DNA of 59,084 nt. Source: Clavulina sp. PMI_390 (lineage: Eukaryota > Basidiomycota > Agaricomycetes > Cantharellales > Hydnaceae). Location: the NCBI GenBank assembly GCA_015039315.1, contig WIDE01000029.1:82433-141516 (forward strand). Reading direction: 5' to 3'. The notes under the pieces were generated by a model that worked only from the letters and a program-made list of their open reading frames with translations, made no database searches and was not told the origin of the DNA. Shown here piece by piece: positions 33,223-44,023 of this stretch. Position 1 is the first letter of the stretch. Each line of letters starts with the position of its first letter. Both the position numbers and the translations under genes were made by a program.

Positions 33223-36200
33223 CTACGTCTGCTCAACGCCTCGCATCGGACTCCCAGGAGCATCCGCGAATGTGGGGACAACAGGGCTCGCCTTGCCCAA
33301 CGGGCTCGGCTGCACATTTCTATGCCGTCTCCCAATAAGTGTCGCGTTGCCTAGATCGAGCGCGAAGCCATGGTTTCCAGCTGCACCCGCCTGACTCTGC
33401 GGGGGTGGTGCCTTTCGAATCTTCGCCGACCCTCCACCTGCACCACGATCACGCACACCAGCGCGACCCCCACCATACACGGCTTCCTGTTGCTGATATG
33501 CTGCCTGTTGATGCCGTCTCGCCGCGGCGTCATCAACCACAGCACGCTCCGCCGCGTCCTCTTCCTCCTCGTCAACCTCGTTGAGCCCGTGCAAGAACCC
33601 TCTTGTTCCAGCTCCACCTGGTCCATTGTATGCACGTCGCCGGGCGCCTTCTTCCTCCATCCTGTGCACGGCATACGTGACGTCGAACGCCTCCTTGAGT
33701 GTTGCCAACCCCGGCGAACGTCCACCCTCGCCGCGGCCGCCACGGACGGAAGAGAGCAAGGGAGAGTCAAGGGGCATGTTGTACTGCGTGCGGAGTCGGA
33801 TAGCTTCGGCTGCTGGGGTGGCAGGCGGCATTGGTGCGGCAGTCTCATGGCACCATGGGTGAGCCAGGAACTCGTCGATGGTGTAGCGCTCCGCAGGGTC
33901 GACGCATAGCAGGTGAGTGATGAGGTCCTTGGCTACATGAACACAACCGAAAAAAAAGGCTGAGACACTAACAACAGTGGATCCCAATCAAAGAGCAGGA
34001 CTCACCAGTGAGACTAATTTCGTTCCACCAGGGCTCTAAAAAGGTATATTGCCCCTTAGCAACCTTCTCCGTGAGCACTTGTATGCTCTCATCGTAGAAT
34101 GGAGGGAAGCCACAGAGCAGGGTATAAAGCACACATCCCAAGGCCCACATGTCCACACTTTTCGAGTATCGCTCATCTTTGACGATCTCTGGCGCTGTGT
34201 ACCCAACGGTGCCACACGGGGTCGCAGTCTCTTCACTCCAGACGACCTTACTTAGCCCGAAATCAGCAATCTTCACCCGCCCAATCTCACCACCGCCACG
34301 ACCGGGGACAAATTCTCCCTCGTCGACCTTGTCCTCGTCGTATTGTCGCTGAACAGGATTCCGTGACGGGATCAAAGGTATCCGCTCAAAAAGCAGATTT
34401 TCCGGCTTTATGTCGCTGTTGATGGAGTAATCGCCGGGAAATAGCAGTGTTGGGGGTGTTGTTGTAGATCGCGCAGGATAGCAACCATGCCAAGATAATG
34501 GCATGACCATCACAGACGACAGAAACCATATATGAGCAGAAGGGGCATTGAGCTATCAGTATTTGAGGCAATGGAAAGGTGCAGCGAGACACTCGGAGCA
34601 GCACCAATGCAGGGAGTATTGAAAGGAATGACGTACCGATGAACAATCCCCCTTTCCTCGTGTAGATATCGAATGCCCTGAGCTACTTGCAGGATGACGT
34701 GACGAGCTAGTGGTTCGCTGAAGTATGTGAGCTTGACACTATTGGAGGGGAGCGCAGGAAAAGAGTAGCTCCTAAGTTAGCTTCAAGGGTTCCAAAGAGG
34801 GGTATCGGAGCGGCCAAGACGAGGAACACACATTTGATGGAAAAGCTCTCCGCCTTCCATTACTAGTGTGCGGGAAAGAAGCGTGGTGAAATTATCAGTC
34901 CAGAGTACGTCCAAACTTGGTTCGCCACCATACGTACGTTCCAATACCAAAAAGAAGTGCTCTTCCGACTCTGAGAATGCTAGCAATTTGACGATCGACG
35001 GGTGGTTAAGGCCGCGCATTATCGATACTTCTTTGAGAATGTTGGCACGCTAAGTGAGAAAGGTGACAACAATAATGATCAGCACCGACGTCATATGTTC
35101 GGGCATTCATAGCCAGAATACAAGAAAAAGATGGACGAAGCTGAGTCAAATCGATGAGAGGGATCATGTATCGCGGGGACCATCGTCGTGGAGCGTGAGG
35201 ATGGGAGCATCGCACATTCTCCGATCGTCGGCAATAACGAGGAAACTCGTCGAGTTGATAACGATCGCAATGCCCAGAAATAACAAAACAGAAGGAGGTA
35301 AGCACGGCGCCGCGAACCCTCACCTCTGTGACTCGTGGCCTCTTTTTGAATTTTTCATTGAGGTGTTTGTTTCCGGCCTTTTGAGTGGATCAAAAGGTGG
35401 AGTGGGGGTTGCGACGCGCGCGCGGGGCCGGACAGAAAGGTGGACCCGAGGATGGGGCAAAACGGATAGGAGTAGGCCATGAGTAACCCAAAGAAGGTAG
35501 ACAAGACGTTAGTAAGACAATCGAGTATGACGACGGGTTTGGAGCCCGAACTCAAGGTAGCGACTCCCAGAAATGAGGAGCAGTGATATGAGCGCGCGGC
35601 CGCCGAGTAGGGACGCAACGCCATCACAACACCAGAGTCATTGGGCAATCGAGCATGTGTACGGCAAAGAGATAGAGAACGCCGCGGGACAGAGAAACGG
35701 AGTATGCACCTGAGAGGCATTCAAGTCGTACTTATGAACGACCTTGACTGCCATCCACAATTGTGCAGAGGAGTGACGTCAGGCGGCGACGGCGAGGGAA
35801 CTGAAACAAAGTAGGCACGACGTACCAGCAACCTTCTTGCCTGTCCTAAGATCTAGCGCCTTGTAAACATTAGAGAACGCGCCACTATTCGAAGGATCAG
35901 TTCCCCCAAAGATCTCCATGAGGGGATTAAATGCGGCTACGTACTCTCCCATTTTCTCAATCAGTTCGAAGTCCTCTAGCCCAGCGTATGTTGGTAGTTT
36001 GTTCTTCGCATCTCGCTCCTCCTTAACGATGAACTCTGCGATCTCTTTGTGGGGTGTTAAACCGTCCGACCCCACGGGTTGGACGTGCTTGTGTTGCTGG
36101 CCTGCCTGCGTTTGGGCCTTGAGCTCCGCGGCGTTGGCCTGCTCCTCAGCCTGGCGTTGTATGAGTTCCTGCTGTTCCCGCTCACGGTCTCGGCGAGCTC

Positions 36201-36398
36201 TTGTTGAGGATGGGGCGGGTGAGGGCTCAGCAGAGACCACGGGTGAGGCAGGCTGCGCTGCTGGGGCGCGAGCATGCTTCCCATGACGGATGAGATCTAT
36301 CCCGCCATTTGCAACGATCGGTCAGAGGGGGCGGATGCGGCGAGCGATGGAAGGCACCCACTCTTAAATGCGTCCATAACAGTCAAAGATACTGGCAT
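33223..36398 (-). CDS. Rck2/Srk1-type MAPK-activated (CaMK-like) protein kinase
   Basis: About 615 aa from nine exons. The N-terminus is Gln/Ala/Glu-rich. The kinase domain shows GAFSNVYKAL, VAVKVV (Lys of subdomain II), HRDIKPENLLF, a long family-specific insert (PVQRQYDEDKVDEGEF), KIADFGLSKVVW, TPCGTVGYTAPEIVKDERYS and DMWALGCVLYTLLCGFPPF. The insert between HRD and DFG, and the C-terminal ATLIGRRHRN segment, are typical of yeast Rck1/Rck2 and fission-yeast Srk1, kinases activated by the Hog1/Sty1 stress MAPK. The start is either 36398 (MPVSLTV) or 36377 (MDAFKN), both in a small first exon with a GTGGGT donor. Eight introns; the one between LNASQ and RANILKE is 660 nt, about ten times the local norm. 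A stress-response role is inferred from the family. Confidence 0.9.
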
Positions 36399-36646
36399 CG
36401 ACCGCCCGGGGAGGTGATAGACGACGGTGGGATGGATGACGACGAAGTCGAGGAGTGGAGGAAGGATGAATCACTCTGTTAGGCTTGTTGATGTCACACA
36501 CTTATACGACGTTTCGAAAACAGGTGACGTCAATCCAAAATACGCTTGCCGACGACAATGACATTTTGCGACAGAACCTGTATATATAATATACGATGAT
36601 GCTGCTCTAGGAACAGGAAATACAACGGCGAAATAGCACAGCATTG

Positions 36647-38731
36647 TCATGGCCGCGCCAAAGCCACAGCTCCCACAACAGCCAATACTGCCAACAATAG
36701 AAGCAAAATCCACATAAGAGTCGAGGCTATACCCGTATGAATCCAGACCAAAAACATGCAAATACCGCAGCAAAGGAAAAAGAAATAGGAGTCGTTAGTT
36801 TCTTAGCTTTCTCTCTCGGCACGGACTGCGGGCGGGCGAGATGACAGGTGCTGACGTACATGAACTGAACAGCTCCGGAACCAAAATAACGCGCAGCGAG
36901 GCGTCGGCGCTCCCGGAAACGAGCACGGTCGCCGATGGGTTGAATTGCAAGAGCGTCGGCGGGAAATCGTGGGACTTCAGAATTGCCAGCAACGGCTGTT
37001 CTCGTCGAGGCCAGGCAACCATAGAGAAAACGCAGAAATACCCATGAGTGAATGCGATACATGCCGCCGGTCAGATCATCATAGCCTGAATTGAGAAAAG
37101 GTCCACTTACCGCAAAGGTGCGGGCATCGAGGATCCCAACAGAACTGTCTGATGCACCATAGGCGAGCAGCTTTCCATTCTCACTGGAGTCAGCAAATTC
37201 GAGAGTCACCAAGTTAGCACGGAAGCCTAGGAAACTGATCAGGAAGCTCAAGGTGGCCGCACCTTGTGGCAAAGACCGTTACCGCCCGCTTGCCCAAGAA
37301 GCGGACCTTTGTCGGCAGCCACTTCTCCGCTGCCTCCTTCTCCTCTTTCTCGTCCTTCTGCTGGCGCTCCCACCGCACTAGGAAGGATTTGCGATCCGCC
37401 TTTTTACTGCCCCGCCCGCTCTGTGGTGCGCTATTCACGACTGTATATAGCACCCCATCCATACCTGCTGCAGTATTAAACCGCCCCGCTCTGAATGTCC
37501 TCAGTCCACCGTCCTCTGAAGCACTGAGGACATCAAGACCTGGCACACTGAGCGTCGTGCTCGGTTCCAATGAAGCAAGTGCAAGCTTATGAGTAACCTC
37601 GGCGTCAGGTTCAGAGGCCTCATCTGGTACGGCAACCATGTTCAGAGGGAGAGGAATGAAGTAAAGGGTCGTGCTGGTGGTAACGAGGAGCTAAAACCAA
37701 GGAGAAGAACATATATATGTGACTCTTGCGTCAACGTTGAAGTTGCACTTAGAGGAACTCACTGTGCCCTTAGAGAAATCAAGCCCGTATAGTGTCCCTG
37801 ACGGGATTTTGAAAGCGTTCGAAACGAACGCAAGCGAAGGGTAAGAGAGAACAACAACCTATCAACAACCAGAGGTGAAGGCACAAGAAAGATTAAGGAT
37901 CGCGAGAGTTAGGTCACTGAAAGCACCTTCTGTTTGTCAATACACTAACCTCGTTGTTACTTGTTCCGACTGCGACGAGTTTCGAGTCCCTTGAGAAAGC
38001 AGTCACATTCTGTCAGCAGCATGAGGATACCAGCTCCATCAGCAAAGAGTTTGCAAGGGAAGGTATTCAGGAGAACCAACCTGGTAGGCCTCCTTCAGGT
38101 CTGGTGATAAGGTCTGCTTCTTCTTTGTCACGGAGAGTCTTGGAGAGAGATGGTAAGTCAGAGAGACATTAGCTAAACAGTAGCGGGGTTGTAAGGATAG
38201 AAGGGGGGACGCACTTATCGTCTGCCACCTGATATAGCCTGCAATGTTCATTTATACCCTCTGCAACGGACTGCTCGCTACTGTTTACACCGCATATCAG
38301 GGAGCTGTCCTGTATTTTCGTGGACACAAGTGGATCAACGACTTGTCCAAGTATCTCGATATGGGGAGGAACGCCTTACCTCGCGATTGACCACTAGCGT
38401 CGTGGGAGAATCCTCCCCCAGTTCCATTTCGGCCTCAGTGACAAGTGTTATATTCTGAGTTGCTTTGTCGACATCATATAACCTCTGTTGCCCCACATCA
38501 TAGCAGCAACAGCAAACCACACATGCAACAGGAGCAGTTTACAAATTCCAGAGCACGAGTAAGTATTATGGCTTCCATAGAGCCTATCTTGTACAAACTC
38601 ACGAGTTTATTCTTGATCCCAGAGCGACCTGTCCCACCTCCACCTCCGACAACAAGTCGCGTGTCAGAAACGAATCCCGCACAGTATACAGGGAACTGAG
38701 GTATAGAATGAAGCGTGTGTTGCGTTCTCAT
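36647..38731 (-). CDS. SEC12: Sec12-like guanine nucleotide exchange factor for Sar1
   Basis: About 410 aa over ten exons, beginning MRTQHTLHSIPQFPVYCAG at 38731. The glycine-rich loop VGGGGGTGRSGIKNKL near residue 30, ending in Asn, is the K-loop signature of Sec12/PREB. Propeller repeats follow (TAFSRDSKLVAVGTSNNE, GKLLAYGASDSSVGILDA, LLQFNPSATVLVSGSADASL). The last exon (near 36720) encodes a single membrane helix, LMWILLLLLAVLAVVGAV, followed by only a few residues. Sec12 activates Sar1 on the ER to start COPII coats; the helix anchors it with the propeller facing the cytosol. Compared with budding-yeast Sec12, the large lumenal tail is missing. Nine introns, all short. It is divergent from the Mum2-like gene and tandem with the kinase gene. 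Confidence 0.85.
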
Positions 38732-39087
38732 CCTGATTTTGGGACGATAGAGGCTGACTTCTACAGAGGTTTGCCGTGGTAGTAGCTGGATTCACAGAAA
38801 GTCGAGCTGGCAAACGCGGCAAGGGGGGGTAGATGTGGCGACGATGTGACGCTCAGAAGATGGTGTGGTGTATTCTAAAGGATAATATCTTGGACTTGTG
38901 GACTTGGCAAGCCCTTGATAGCCAGGATTTAATTTCTCGCCAAGGGAGAGAACCGGGGGGCGACAGCGTCACTCGTGTGTCCAAGTGTGTGACCGTGACA
39001 ATTTAACCACACTTCCCACGCTTGTGTGCTTCCGCTGGCTTCACGCCTTACCCCGCGTCTTTTGAGGTCTACGTTGGAACCGTCGGC
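38732..39087. promoter_or_regulatory. Shared divergent promoter, Sec12 and Mum2-like genes
   Basis: A 356-bp interval between two outward-facing start codons with no other gene. No clear TATA box is seen. Confidence 0.4.
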
Positions 39088-41057
39088 ATGGACGAACCAG
39101 AGCCACAATCGCTGCCGACGACGCGCGAGCTTGAGCTCGAGCGCTTAATAACTGACCGCGATTCCCAAATCGTCGCCCTCACTGTGTGTTGCTTCGCTTC
39201 GACTGCTCTCTGGCTGTTTGTGGCATACAAGCATCAAAGAACCTCACCTTTCATCTTGGGCATTTTATCATGAACAGAATGATATCAAGGCTCTCCGCGC
39301 TTATCTGCCGTCTCAGCTGCCATCCACAACCACTCCAAAAGATACTACTGCTAAACTCCAAATCCCGCCCGCGCTCGCCCGCTTCCTCGCCCCTCTCGCC
39401 CTCCAACACCATCAAAACCAAGTCCAGCGACGCGCTTTACCCGCATCGATTCCTTCCGACAGGGAGGATTCCGCGTTTGCTTCAACAAGTGTTACACAGG
39501 CGCTGAAGCAACGCATCAACCTCCTCCAGGCGGAGAATGACGAGCTCGGTCAGATGCTTGGATCTCCCGGCGTGGCACGCGTACACGAAGAGAATAAGCT
39601 CATGCGCCGGAACTTGCTAAATATGGAAGAAGCTTTGAAAGGTGCGCGCTACGATTTCGTGATAACCAGTGTAGTAACGAAGCCCACTCACTCTCCTGGT
39701 TGTGTTTCTTCTCTAGATTCCCACACGATAATATCGAGACTATCGTATGTATCATGAATCTTGTCCTAATGCCCCATGATATGCTCACAGCTCACTTCTT
39801 TGGTCGTCAAAGTTCTGATTTGGACAAAGCGTACCAAATCATCTCTTCCAGACTCCCCGCAGAACCAGTCTCCCCTGACGCCACATCCCCGGTTCACGGT
39901 CGTAGATCTTCATATTCCCAATCGCGTCGCCGGTCACGGTCTCGCTCACGATCCAACTCCATTTCCCGCTCTCCTTCTCGTTCTCCCATTGCTTCTTCAT
40001 CACGGACCCTCTCTCCCATTCAACCATCTTCTTCGCATACTCAACAGTCTTCTGGACGTAGTATCACCACAGTAAATACCAACAGCAGTCAGAGCCAGAG
40101 CCAATCGTACTCTGCGGGTGTATCAAGCAAAACGAAGAATGGAAACGGATTTACACAACCGCCCGCGGGCTCTTCAGCGACGTCAAGAGTCAGTGCTTCC
40201 ATCACTGACTGAACCGCGGCGAACGTCCGCTTACTGACCACGATGCTAACTATCTGTCTACTATGCGCGTGTCAATCTTACTTTATCCTTTCCAGGCGCA
40301 TCCCTCTCTCCCAGCAAAGCCATCCTTGGGAAAACTTTCTCTACCCACGAATCCTGCAATACCAAGCCCGAATTCAGCATCAACCCCGACTTCCATATCC
40401 AACGGACACAGCGGAGGTCCGGGTGCGAATCCTAACTCTCAAACCACCAGCTCTCGTAAGAGGGATCGCGAAACGTACGAAGACGACGAAGATGCCGATG
40501 GGGACAACGATCGCGCCTATTCTTCGGAACGAGCCCACGCTCACGCGTCTCATATGCACAGTGCGCGCGTCTCTGGCGCTGCTGCTAGTGGCGGCGGAGG
40601 GGGTGGTGGTCGAAGTGGGACGCCTGCGGCTAGTTCATCAGCTTCCGTATCTTCCGCCTCTAAGCGAGATAGGGATCGAGGAGAGTCGAGAGGCAGCCAC
40701 GACCATCGCGAGCGCGAGCGAGATAGAGAGAGGGAGAGGGAGAGGGATCGTGACAGGGATCGCACCCGTGACCGTGATCGCGACCAACATCGAGATCGCG
40801 ACAGAGACAGAGATAGGAACCGACCGCGCGACAGAGAACGCCCTCGGCAGGAGGAGAGGGAGCGGGATCATGGTCGTGAAAGAGGATCAGCTTCAGCAGG
40901 AAGTGCAGGTGGAGGAGGGGGTGGAGGTCTGCAGATTCATGGCCAGGCTGCAAAAAACGTGGCAACTCCCACAGTCCCAACGGGACCTCGTAATGCGCCA
41001 CGTTCTGCTGGTAGTGGTGGTGGGGGCACAAGAAGCCTCGTCGATCGCATAAGATGA
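39088..41057 (+). CDS. WTAP/Mum2-like coiled-coil protein with Arg-Asp-rich tail
   Basis: About 540 aa from five exons, start MDEPEPQ at 39088. A coiled coil covers the first 200 residues: RELELERLITDRDSQIVAL, QRINLLQAENDELGQML, EENKLMRRNLLNMEEAL, and SHTIISRLSSDLDKAYQII across two introns. This layout resembles WTAP/Mum2/FIP37, the scaffold of the m6A mRNA methyltransferase complex. A Ser/Arg-rich stretch follows (near 39900-40000). The last exon carries a long Arg-Asp/Arg-Glu dipeptide tract (about 40670-40860), Gly runs and a terminal SLVDRIR. RS and RD/RE tracts are common in nuclear RNA-processing proteins. The family call rests on the coiled-coil pattern only, and a different splicing-related coiled-coil protein is possible. 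The acceptor at 39810 (GTCAAAG) was chosen over an earlier AG to keep frame. Confidence 0.5.
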
Positions 41058-41490
41058 TACTACCAGGCTTTGGGTACCGATACTTTTCTTGGGCTATTTA
41101 CTTGCTTTCATGCTCTCTACTGACTCTATACGAGCTCCCAATGCAGATCACATGTGATACCACCATGTCATTATCCATACGATGCAATACTACTATAGTT
41201 CGCTCAGTTAGACCTCAAAAGTTCACAACATGGACCATAAATGCTAAGTGGTATTAGACAATTATCTGTCCACACCCAAGAACTTCAATGGCAGTTTCTC
41301 ATAAGTGATGATTTTCCTCATTCGCAATAACAAGGAGGCAGCGATTATTGGTACATGCATGCAGGGATCAAGGTAAACAGGGAACTTGAATCCGAAGCGC
41401 CCTGATCCAGGCGAATAGAAAGGTTGGATTTAGATATTTTGGACCTTATTGCATATACAGTACAAAAACGCGTACTTCATCCGATCTCCC
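41058..41490. other. Convergent spacer
   Basis: 3' ends of the Mum2-like gene (plus) and the precursor peptide gene (minus). No gene seen. Confidence 0.5.
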
Positions 41491-41831
41491 TCATAGGGCC
41501 TCCTCATTCGGCTTGAGTTCTCGGCGATAATATCCAATATTCGCATCAATTTCCTCCTGTAAAGGTGGAGCCTGAGCAGTCATAGCTTATGAAGGGAAAA
41601 AAAAAAAACTTATACCTCAGGACTACGCTTCTCAGCGCGTTCGCGGTAGTATCTAATCCAGTCGTCCGCCTACAGAAGCAACGATCAGCCAAAGTAGGCA
41701 GTCAAGACAGGCGGAGACCTGACCTCAGATTCGTCACCGCGCTTCACCACTCCATCGTCGACAAAGGTGGGGAGAGCTGACACGACGCTAGCGAACAGAA
41801 GTACAACACCGCTAATCAGAGAGAGCTTCAT
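41491..41831 (-). CDS. Candidate dikaritin-type RiPP precursor (signal peptide, Kex2 sites, YY repeats)
   Basis: An 80-aa precursor from three exons: 41831..41724 (36 codons), 41669..41616 (18 codons) and 41571..41491. Both introns are canonical and in phase 0. Residues 1-20 are a signal peptide ending in SALP. A first Lys-Arg site lies at residues 30-31 and a second (EKR) inside exon 2. Two related units follow the leader: WIRYYRE in exon 2 and NIGYYRRE in exon 3, each with a Tyr pair after an Ile and an acidic stretch. A signal peptide, Kex2-type KR sites and short repeated Tyr-containing cores are the features of ustiloxin-, asperipin- and phomopsin-type precursors. The gene lies about 0.9 kb from two UstYa-like genes. 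A TATA-like element is at 41889-41897. The final product, its cyclisation and its activity are unknown. The alternative is an ordinary small secreted or pheromone-like peptide. Confidence 0.6.
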
Positions 41832-42690
41832 GACTGCAACAGGTCCGCAGGTTGAGAAGATGGGGAGCGAGTTTGAGGCGAGAAACGATATTTATACGTT
41901 GGACATCAATTTTTCCTTTCAGATCTGCCCTTGTTGCAATGTGAGAGTTTTGCCATACTGAAAGCAGCGCAGTAGGTCTCCCTGCACCAAATTCTTATCT
42001 TTGAATATAGGTCCCTTCATAACGGGGAAGTCTCTATCCAGAGCACTATATTGTATCCTGTGGGGCATACAAGGGCAGTCACATCCCGCGTGAGAATTAT
42101 ATCTAGATTGCGTGCGTGTAATCTCCACTTGCGCCCGGAGAGCGCGAAACCTGATCCAATCACATCCTTCCCTGACTGTTGTGCTGTCTTCCTTGTTCAT
42201 TGGGGTACAACATAATAGAGGCAGCAGTAGCTCCGGTCGCAGGAATAATTCAGTGGATCTGAGTTGTCGTCAGAATCGGGTGAAGAGAACCCGTAACTTG
42301 GGTAGAAGACAAGATAGGAACATGTGGAAGCACCAGCACTTGAAGTCATGTAGCCTGAGAACACGCGACCGGAGCTTTACGCAAGACTTCAGCGTAGACT
42401 AACAGGGGCTGTGTGTTCTACTCAGATACCAGTGCAATGTTCACTATGACTGCTTCTTGTCGAGATCGTGATTGTGGCCAGGGTCCAGGGAGTAAAGCCA
42501 AATAGATGGCAATAATACTGAATGTCCAACTTGATGCCTCTAAGAGTTTCCCAAATGACCCGTGCTCGATCGTCCCGGTCCCTTGGAATGATACACGGGC
42601 CGAATCATACCTCCTTTTTATGTGAGCTGATTTATCTTAACCATTTTCGTATTCGATATAGGTCCACACCTGTGTCTGCTCATTGCCACT
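41832..42690. other. Divergent spacer of the candidate RiPP locus
   Basis: Promoter region shared by the precursor (minus) and the first UstYa-like gene (plus). The precursor-side TATA-like element is at 41889-41897. No additional precursor or tailoring gene is recognised here. Confidence 0.5.
41889..41897 (-). promoter_or_regulatory. TATA-like element, RiPP precursor
   Basis: GTATAAATA on the minus strand, about 58 bases before the start codon, at the spacing seen in the two paralogs at 2.8 and 4.3 kb. Confidence 0.45.
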
Positions 42691-43748
42691 ATGCCGTCGA
42701 GCTATCAGCCTCTTGAAACGGAGGCTCAGCCTTATCACTCCAGAACTGATGTGCTAGGAGCTCACAATAATGCTGCTGATCTCGACGATAACGTCAGGAC
42801 CTATCCTCCTTCGCGCCTGGGCGGTTGCAGCTCAGGCTCCAAACAACAGCTTTGGATAAGACGCGCCACTGCCGTTTCCTTGGCTGCCAACTTTCTTGCA
42901 CTTCTATATATCTATTACTTATGGCATAGTCGAGGCTCTTATACCATCTGGCGAGGTTCCCAGCCACTCTACAGTATGCACTTTTAAGATGCAGCCCATC
43001 TTCGACGCACCCCTACTGAGCATATCATCCTGTCATAGCCCCTATCGAAGACCCGCCACATAAGCTCATAGTGTCGACTGGTCTACGTGGCAAAACCCCC
43101 TATCACGGGCCTCCATCCCCCGACGTTGATATGCTCTGGGAGAATTTGTATGCACCTTGTTCGTCCTCTTCTCTTTCCCTCGCGTGTGGATACGCTCAAG
43201 TTTGAAACGTACAGACCTACTAGCCGGGATCACTGCTGAGGAGTCTTCCCAGCTCGCGAACGCTACCGCACTTTCCCCAGGCCTTGAGTTGTATGAAACG
43301 CAGATCGAAGTCTTCCACTACCTTCACTGCCTCGTGAGCATACGATAGCCTTCGTAACCTTGCCTTGTCACTCAATTTTTCTATGTTGCAGAATTTCATT
43401 CGTCAACTGGCGTGGCCCACACACTACGGTGGAACAGCAGCCAGCCGTTATGCCATTAGTCGCGGTCAAGTCTTCAGCCATGCTGATCACTGTATTAATG
43501 CCATTCGCGAGGCTCTGATGTGTAACTCACCGATCGCCGCCTTGCCATGGCAGTTTAACCCCGCAAAAAACCATTCCGAAATTCGGTTTGATGTTCTTCA
43601 CACGTGCTCAGATTTTTCCGCTGTCCAAGAAGCTGCAAAGAAGCGTCAAATTCCTGGCAAGATCTCGACTGACCCACTCAACGCGACCCTCCCACCAGAA
43701 TTTACCCCAACACATGCACAATTGGTGGCGGAAGGATGGGAAGACTAG
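42691..43748 (+). CDS. UstYa-like (DUF3328) oxidase 1
   Basis: 292 aa from four exons: 42691..42973, 43039..43158, 43215..43333 and 43392..43748. A short cytosolic N-terminus is followed by one membrane helix (about residues 55-75, LAANFLALLYIYYLW). Then come the DUF3328 landmarks: YHGPPSPDVDMLWENLY, EVFHYLHCL with HxxHC, and HADHCINAIREALMC with the second HxDHC. UstYa/UstYb proteins need both motifs, are membrane bound, and carry out oxidative cyclisation of RiPP cores (ustiloxin, phomopsin, asperipin). The GTTCGT donor at 43159 was selected because the nearer GT leads to a stop. It is tandem with a second UstYa-like gene 275 bp downstream and close to the precursor gene. The exact reaction is inferred. 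Confidence 0.85.
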
Positions 43749-44023
43749 GCCAATGAATCAAGGCATATTGTAACATTAATACAGTGAATAGAAAAGTGTT
43801 CCTCTTATCTTTCCGCCCCAGGATGCGGAAGAGTTTTTTTTCCATTAGATCGAATCAATAGTGACAGGGGGTGGGAGTCTCCACAATCTAGTGGATCAAT
43901 CTGGGTCGTGTGCCCATGAATTCCGTCTCCGCTGAGTTGGCGGGCGCAGTAGGGATCTTCTATGCATGGAACATATCTTGTCTAGTATTCGATGGGAACC
44001 CTCATCACCATCACCCATCCCAA
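43749..44023. other. Short spacer between the UstYa-like genes
   Basis: 275 bp with the terminator of oxidase 1 and the promoter of oxidase 2. An in-frame upstream ATG exists at 43910, but the N-terminus it adds is not like the family. Confidence 0.45.

Noticed and set aside
33339..33909. Overlapping plus-strand frames opposite the kinase C-terminus
   Set aside because: They mirror a GC-rich Ser/Pro/Ala/Gly coding stretch on the minus strand; shadows of the kinase gene.
40674..40870. Arg-Asp/Arg-Glu tract as a tandem DNA repeat
   Set aside because: The codons vary, so it is a low-complexity protein segment and not a clean DNA repeat.
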